Below, one piece after another: positions 57,471 through 64,000 of a stretch of 64,000 nt of DNA (within the stretch, counting starts at the first letter, position 1; each line of letters opens with the position of its first letter). Made by a program: the position numbers and the translations under genes. The notes below the pieces were generated by a model. The model saw nothing but the letters and a program-made list of their open reading frames with translations. It was not told the DNA's origin and made no database searches. Source of the stretch: Prosapia bicincta (lineage: Eukaryota > Arthropoda > Insecta > Hemiptera > Cercopidae); NCBI GenBank assembly GCA_036971475.1, contig JBAIZL010000005.1:236774869-236838868 (forward strand), given 5' to 3'.

Positions 57471-58940
57471 ATTAAATTCAACCACAGTATATTCCTAATA
57501 AATAGTTCAGTTTTAACTTTTATTAAATCGATTGAGAAAAATGAACATCATTATAAGATAATACATTTGAAAACACAATCTAAAAGTGTAGACGAAAACA
57601 TTGGTTGGTTTTAACCTCTATGTTTGACTCTTGGATACATCGTGACAGTTCTTAATCTCAGCATTGTTACGGATTCTTGTAGGAATTCCAATATGGTTGT
57701 GTTCTCTCTAATGTAAATGTTTTTAAAATTTGATGCGTGATGAATTGTTTTATTCTAGAAAATCGCAGAAATATCCTTTGGAAATTGTTTCGATAAGTAA
57801 TTTTGTCTATTCATTTAGTTGTTTTTTTTTGAAAAATCTAAACAATTTATGCTACTTTTCGTTATTTATATTTAAAAGAATTGTATTGGTTTAAATGCAT
57901 TTCTAATAACAGTTGTTTGACCAAATGTTTTATTATTATTTAGGGATATTTTATTATGAGATTTTTCAAGAAGATAATGATTATCTCGCCAAAGAAGGTC
58001 TCCCCTTCGTCTCTCGATAACGCAGTTTCATTTACTGTATAATCCCGACAGAATCTTCAGCGACGCTCTTCCGATACACTAAGGTTTTGCTAAGGTTTAT
58101 AACACTTCGCTACCTTCAATTCCAATGACTCTTCTATCTCTAGGGCGCCTTCATGATCTATTAAGGGTTTTCCTCGGTGAGGTTTATTCCTGGTACACAT
58201 CTTTAAGCTGTTTACCCACTCTTCAAGCGGGACTTAGAGTTCTGTTTTCTTTCACTGCCTACGATTACCTATGGCGGAGGAAGATTTTGAAAAATGTATT
58301 TAATATAATTTTGGAACAAAACGTCACTCTAGTGCTTGTTGGGCAGCGAGAGGTCGAGTTACGCAGCAAGTGGAACCGTGATCGCTGTGATTTATTCATT
58401 CAACACAGGGCTTCATTTTCTTAGTAAAGAGCTTTTAAAGGGCTTCATTTACTTAATAAACTTTACTAAGAAATTTAATTAATTCCCTAAATCCAGAATA
58501 GCAAATATGTAATCTCCAGACGAGCGAAGAGCAGTAACATACTGCTTGAGTAATACGGAGACTGGTTAGAGGTTGATGCAGTCCCGTAGTTTTATTGTTA
58601 TGTGAAACTCCATGCATTCGTCATGATAAAGGTTGATAATTTAAATTGGGCTTTCTTAATAGCTTTGTTTGTAGACAACCACTGCACTTTGAATCTATTA
58701 AACCTATCATGCCACAAAATAATGTTAAAAAATTGTTTCTGGCACTCGGGAAAGTCCCGATAGACGTGATAACGAAATAGAGTTATTTTTTTTAGCACAA
58801 AAGTGTTTAAATTTAAATAAACTAATAAATTTATTATATTTGTATTGTATTATTATATATTATTATATTATACTTGTTTTTAAGTCTATCAAAATTTAAA
58901 TTATTAAAAACTTATTAAACTATTTAATATTAATCTACGT
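57471..58940. other. non-coding DNA
   Basis: A 99-codon plus frame (58125-58424) in a GC-richer block shows no recognisable domain. No repeat is seen. Confidence 0.4.
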
Positions 58941-59010
58941 GTAAACTTGCTGTTTAAAACATAACCTATAATGCAAAATCAGCTGTTACGTGAAATCATA
59001 TGTTATCATT
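58941..59010 (+). repeat. CAGCTG-type repeat, fragment
   Basis: CATAACCTATAATGCAAAAT, CAGCTGTTACGTGAAATC and ATATGTTATCA match the family centre. Confidence 0.5.
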
Positions 59011-59449
59011 TAATTCACTTTGAGGTGACTCATAGCTTAACGTGACGGAAATTTACGCTGTAAGGTATGCGTTTCAGAAATAGCGTGACGCGAAAGCAAT
59101 GATTTAATCTCACGTTTTGTTTCCCGGCCGTAAAGAAGTTATCACTTCAATAATAATACATAGGTAATTGTTTTATAACAATTACTACAACTTTAATAAA
59201 TAAGTGGAAATTTTCGAGGTAACTAATTCCCTAAAATTACTAACTCTTTAGCGGGTCAGATATAGCTGAATATACTCCAGCATGAAAAATATTTTTGAAT
59301 ATTGTTCTAACTTACTGATTAAATACCTTTAAACGCTTTCCTATTCGGTCTTAATAAACCTTAGAGACGTGTCTAATGATTAAGTTGTTACAAATGGGCA
59401 AATATTATTATATACAATATTTAGGATTTTGTTAATATATTAGTAAATG
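59011..59449. other. non-coding DNA
   Basis: No feature recognised. Confidence 0.45.
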
Positions 59450-59720
59450 TAATCACAAGTGATGAATTGCCAAAGCAAAAGCCAGCAACTCGAGACGTTC
59501 GCGCACAAGATAAAGCGGCTAATGCAACATTGGCAGGGCTAATTGTCTTTGTCAGAGCATGGATAATTGAACCGAGCTACCTCTGAATTGAGCTGACAGC
59601 CACTTTAGCACGCCGCCCGTCCAGGTCTAATTACAGAGTTAGCGTTCAAGATATATTTAGCCAAATTGACAGTCGTACTTCTCTAAGCAATAAATATTTA
59701 CCTCTAATTTGAATACAGTG
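59450..59720. promoter_or_regulatory. candidate conserved regulatory block
   Basis: Repeat-free, GC-balanced island in AT-rich DNA. It holds GCGGCTAATGCAACATTGGC, GGGCTAATTGTCTTTGTCAG (an ATTA-type site next to a Sox-like CTTTGT), GATAATTGAACC and GTCCAGGTCTAATTACAG. There is no open frame. Composition and motif clustering are enhancer-like; no promoter element is seen. Confidence 0.3.
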
Positions 59721-60580
59721 TATTGTTGAGTTCTATTCTCCAACAGAAATAGAAAGGCTTTATTTATTTATTTTTTTTTGAAACAGTTTAATTGTTTGGT
59801 TGTTTTAAAATAACAAAACAAAAAATATAGAGCAGTGAAAATATTTGAAAAGAAGTTTCAAATAACGATTTAAAAAATAATAATAATGAAAATTTCTACC
59901 TTTCTAAATTAATAATAATGACAATCTTTTATAACATAATTAAGAAAATAATTTTGAAGATAGGCAAGGTAGAGTCTCTTTACTTGGACCATGTTATCTA
60001 AGAAAGGTAATATAGTCAGACTAGCCTTTATCTCTCCATTAGTACTCTACGTTTTACTCAAATACTCATTTCAACTTAGGCCTTGGAAATCACTTTAAAA
60101 TTCTTTAGAAATAACCATAACGTTCAAGTGTTTTAACACCAGATCGGTTAAACTCTTTGAAAATGTAATTATTACAGCTGAAACATGTCATAAAATTGCC
60201 TTTACACTACACACTTAGATATACAAATGTATACACATTTAGTAAATCTTATTAGGTTACGGATTTCTGAAATCATAGACCTGTTACTTTTAGTGATAGT
60301 AGATTGTCCACAGTACATCCGCTGATTGATATCAATAAGTTTCAGTTTGTTTCTTTCTCATTTTTCTTTATAGAATAATTCTATATAATTATAATTGGTT
60401 CCTTCATGAAATTATGGTTTTATGTTACCTTCGGTCAAGTGTTTGTGATTGCTGTGTTGTTACTCAACAGGTTAACCAGCGCCTAATAATTAATTGTGAT
60501 AATGGGTTTTGACAAAAAGCTGTAGGCAGTGTTAGTTATAAATAAAATCCTTCTTAAAAACAAAAATATATTATATATAT
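59721..60580. other. AT-rich non-coding DNA
   Basis: No feature recognised. Confidence 0.45.
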
Positions 60581-60606
60581 ACACACATACACACGCGCGC
60601 GCGCGT
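60581..60606. repeat. (CA)n(CG)n alternating purine-pyrimidine run
   Basis: CACACATACACACGCGCGCG, then CGCG. Such runs can adopt Z-DNA. Confidence 0.85.
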
Positions 60607-60737
60607 TAAATATAATTTAACATTATGACAGGATAATAGTTCCATCATTTTCAAAAGCTAAAAAGTTAATCCAAATTGTAGAGTAGTGGCAATAAAATAG
60701 TCTACTCACCTACCACAGAGACTCACGCCCCCTCACA

Positions 60738-61292
<555 letters not shown>

Positions 61293-62810
61293 CGCTTACG
61301 TCGCATTAAATGTTACTTCTGGTTATATGGGTACCCCTAGATAGGAATTGACCAGCCAGAGGTGTGAACACACAAGACGTGCGCAAGCGAGCTCGGCAAG
61401 TAGTGATCCAACCGCAATCCAGGCGAGTAACCTGACCACCGCATATTTGGCCATTAGTCGATCTCCCGGATTTGCGGCTCACCGTGGGCTAAGTGCCTGT
61501 TCAAACTGCCCATCAACCCAGGTCATAGCTCGAACTGCCAATGTAAAGGGCTGGATTAACTATTTACCCTTTAGCGATACGTGATACGTTAATGTGCTTC
61601 TCGTTTTGAGTACAAACTGCTTATATCTAATGATGAGCAAGACGGAAAAAAACGTTTTGTAGTTGTTTTGCACAAAAGTCAGGTTCAATGTAATTTAATT
61701 ATTTAACTTGTCTAAATAATTTTATACTTACATATTTTGATTCGTTTATACTCACAAACGTGTATATAGCTCTACTACATATAGTATACTCTTAATGGGA
61801 TTGGATAACATGTCCTTAATTTTATACATAGAATAATAATATTTAATAATTCTTTTTCTATTTCTATAATAACATGCCTTTTAAAACATATATGTGTATG
61901 TATATGTTCCTGTAAAAGCCTGTTTCCCTTAAAACATAGATTTCGCTAGAAACTAAATGTGTGAATAACATGTATCGAGAAATGTAAGGATTTTATAAGT
62001 GAGATAAGATTTTTCGGACTTTAACCATCATAATTTGGAAGATGCTAGGTTTTACTAACGACGGTTTAGAATGTGTGCGGTTTGAGAATAAAATAAGTAT
62101 CGTATGCGCCAAAATAAATAGTACTAAAATAGTTGTATGATTTTATTTTATTTCATTATATTTTATTTACATAGTTTTACAAACACACACAAGTAAAAAG
62201 AAGGTAAATCGGTTACACTCGGGCATAAACATGTTCTATATTGCCTACGTTCCATTTAAGGCAACACTCGTACCGTTTTTGAAGTTTTTGCATCATTTTA
62301 GTGAAATGCGTTGATTAATGCTCGTTATACAAGTGATTATATTTCCAATAGTTGGGCTATGGGGGTTAATGGGTCATCATGGAAACTTGCTCCTTCATCA
62401 TTCCACAGACATAGGCATCAAGGGAGTAAGCTGGGCAAGGAAAGTTTGTTCTACGGGAGATGAGACGGTTGTCAAAAGTTTCTTGAAGTAAAGCAATGTT
62501 ATCTAAGGCAGTATGCCTGGTTGTGCTATCTACTGGAACCAATGTAAACAAAATGGCAGGTTTCTGGCACAACCAAATCTAATGTGGTCTATTTAACGAC
62601 CAAGACTGAGCCTTTACCGATCACTGTACTACAGCTGATTCAGTTTCAGTACTGCTTATTTGGGCACATACGGTATTTGCTATTTATTTAGGGCGATGAT
62701 AAACATATTTTGTTTTTTCGCCGTAAATAAATTTTTAATTACACACAAATCGAAACGTACATATTTCTCTTAATGTTTACAGATTGAATTTCTACTCAGT
62801 TTATTGTTGC
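61293..62810. other. non-coding DNA
   Basis: A 78-codon plus frame (61348-61584) lies in a GC-richer block and has no known domain. The minus frame at 62366-62572 likewise. No repeat family is recognised. Confidence 0.4.
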
Positions 62811-63210
62811 GTTAGTTTAAGTTAGGTTGGGTTGAATTAAGGTAGGTTAGGTTGGGTTGAATTAAGTTAGGTTAGGCTAGGTTGGGTTGAATTAAGTTAG
62901 GTTAGGTTTGGTTGAATTAAGTTAGGTTAGGTTAGGTTGGGTTGAATTAAGTTAGGTGAGGTTAGATTGGGTTGAATTAAGTTAGGTTAGGTTGGGTTGA
63001 ATTAAGTTAGGTTAGGTTTGGTTGAATTAAGTTAGGTTAGGTTAGGTTGGGTTGAATTAAGTTAGGTTAGGTTAGGTTGGGTTGAATTAAGTTAGGTTAG
63101 GTTTGGTTGAATTAAGTTAGGTTAGGTTTGGTTGAATTAAGTTAGGTTAGGTTAGGTTGGGTTGAATTAAATTAGGTCAGGTTTGGTTGAATTAAGTTAG
63201 GTTGGGTTAT
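62811..63210. repeat. interstitial TTAGG-derived array with 25/30-bp higher-order unit
   Basis: The whole 400 bp is in pentamer register. A typical 30-bp unit is TTAGG three times, then TTGGG, TTGAA and TTAAG; 25-bp units have one TTAGG fewer. GTTGAATTAA recurs at 62831, 62856, 62886, 62911, 62941, 62971, 62996, 63021, 63051, 63081, 63106, 63131, 63161 and 63186, so spacing is always 25 or 30. TTAGG is the telomere repeat of most insect orders. The array is internal here. Confidence 0.92.
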
Positions 63211-64000
63211 ATCTGTTTGTAAACTGTGTTTCTGAGATAGTATCGAAGATGTGACTAGTGTATTATAGCAAAAGTTATTAAATAAACGATGATCACAGAT
63301 GAGTTCGGAATTCCGCCATTAGGACGAGGTAAATCTTAGATTTTAGTGAAAGATCTTTATATACTGTGTTTATATATCTTATTTTACTTTTCGTACCTTT
63401 ATAGTGCTATTTAAATGGAAATTTCATATTCCGAAGCAGACAATTTTAGGAGTATAAACAAGAAAAACGTATTCATGTCCCTTTTGTGTGTTCCCTACGT
63501 TATCTCGTACGTACGTAATAACATTTCCTTTAGTTATCTCAGTCGTGTTCAACGTCCCTTGTAGCCTTTGCAACCTTTATATTCTTTGTATCCTTTGTAG
63601 ATTAACCTTTCCAATCTGACGTGATCATGTCAGCAGAGGAGTAATCACGTGATCAGATGAAAGAGTTCGCTTTACTTACACAAGGCGTGACATATATGGG
63701 CTTGGTAGAAATAGGGGTAGAAAGAAGAGGGGTTTAACATGGTTAGTAATGGGACAATTATCTACCTTTTTAATGTGAGATGAGAACGAATTATAGCTCT
63801 GCAGGTATGGCCGTTATCCGGAAGATACAAACTCTCTATCATGTGATAGATAAGGGTCTACGGGGAAAGCCTGTACTGAGGTTAACAATAATGGATAAGG
63901 TTAATTCAGTAGCTGAATTCTCTGTGACACTGAAACATACGTCAGCAACAAATTCAGTTTTTCTGAAAGATAGTAATCGTTATGATAGATACGTCTCTAT
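63211..64000. other. non-coding DNA
   Basis: Includes a degenerate (CCTTTGTA)-like stretch at 63553-63602. No gene is recognised up to the window end. Confidence 0.45.

Noticed and set aside
58125..58424. 99-codon plus-strand frame as an exon
   Set aside because: No homologous motif, no convincing splice sites around it, and the start has no special context.

Overview
The window is AT-rich, repeat-dominated animal nuclear DNA with no recognisable host protein-coding exon. An insect with a large, transposon-laden genome is the most likely source. The basis is a 400-bp interstitial array built on TTAGG (the ancestral insect telomere pentamer), RNase H-bearing LOA/Jockey-type LINEs, a Penelope-like element, pogo/Tigger and PIF/Harbinger DNA transposons, and many long (TA)n tracts. 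The species cannot be named from the sequence. Almost everything that can be annotated is mobile DNA, or tandem repeats that seem to have grown from mobile DNA.

Layout. 1-10 kb: AT-rich DNA with a dispersed repeat copy, a 64/65-bp minisatellite (3643-4218), a two-monomer 110/94-bp satellite (4768-6620) and a Penelope-like remnant with an intact GIY-YIG reading frame between 201-bp inverted arms (8285-9107). 10-24 kb: microsatellites, hammerhead-like inverted repeats, a tandemly duplicated Tigger-like MITE (13001-14037), copies of a tRNA-derived SINE-type repeat, a Helitron-like coding scrap and a decayed Jockey-type reverse transcriptase (15573-17240). 24-36 kb: a nearly full-length LOA-type LINE (29070-33605, minus strand, 11-bp target duplication) inserted near the centre of a ~950-bp foldback element. 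36.5-43.3 kb: a pogo/Tigger-like transposon with perfect 25-bp inverted ends and TA duplication. It carries a broken transposase gene that is split by a second LOA-type LINE (12-bp target duplication) and about 78 tandem copies of a 23-bp monomer that matches its own terminal inverted repeat. 44-64 kb: more hammerhead-like inverted repeats, minisatellites of about 72 and 171 bp, a 980-bp PIF/Harbinger element with a MADF-domain pseudogene, a perfect 105-bp-arm palindrome holding two hammerhead-like motifs, and the TTAGG-derived array.

The main story is nesting and recycling: LINEs have landed inside a foldback element and a pogo element, and terminal motifs or tails of transposons have turned into satellites or (TA)n tracts. 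The two most notable signals are the satellite grown from a transposon's own end sequence (36.5-43.3 kb) and the scattered paired hammerhead-like motifs of Penelope type (about 3.1, 8.3, 9.0, 11.9, 44.5, 57.3 and 60.8 kb). Two moderately GC-rich, low-repeat blocks (18.13-18.50 and 59.45-59.72 kb) with many TAATT motifs are the best candidates for host regulatory DNA. All family assignments come from reading the sequence and were not checked by database search.
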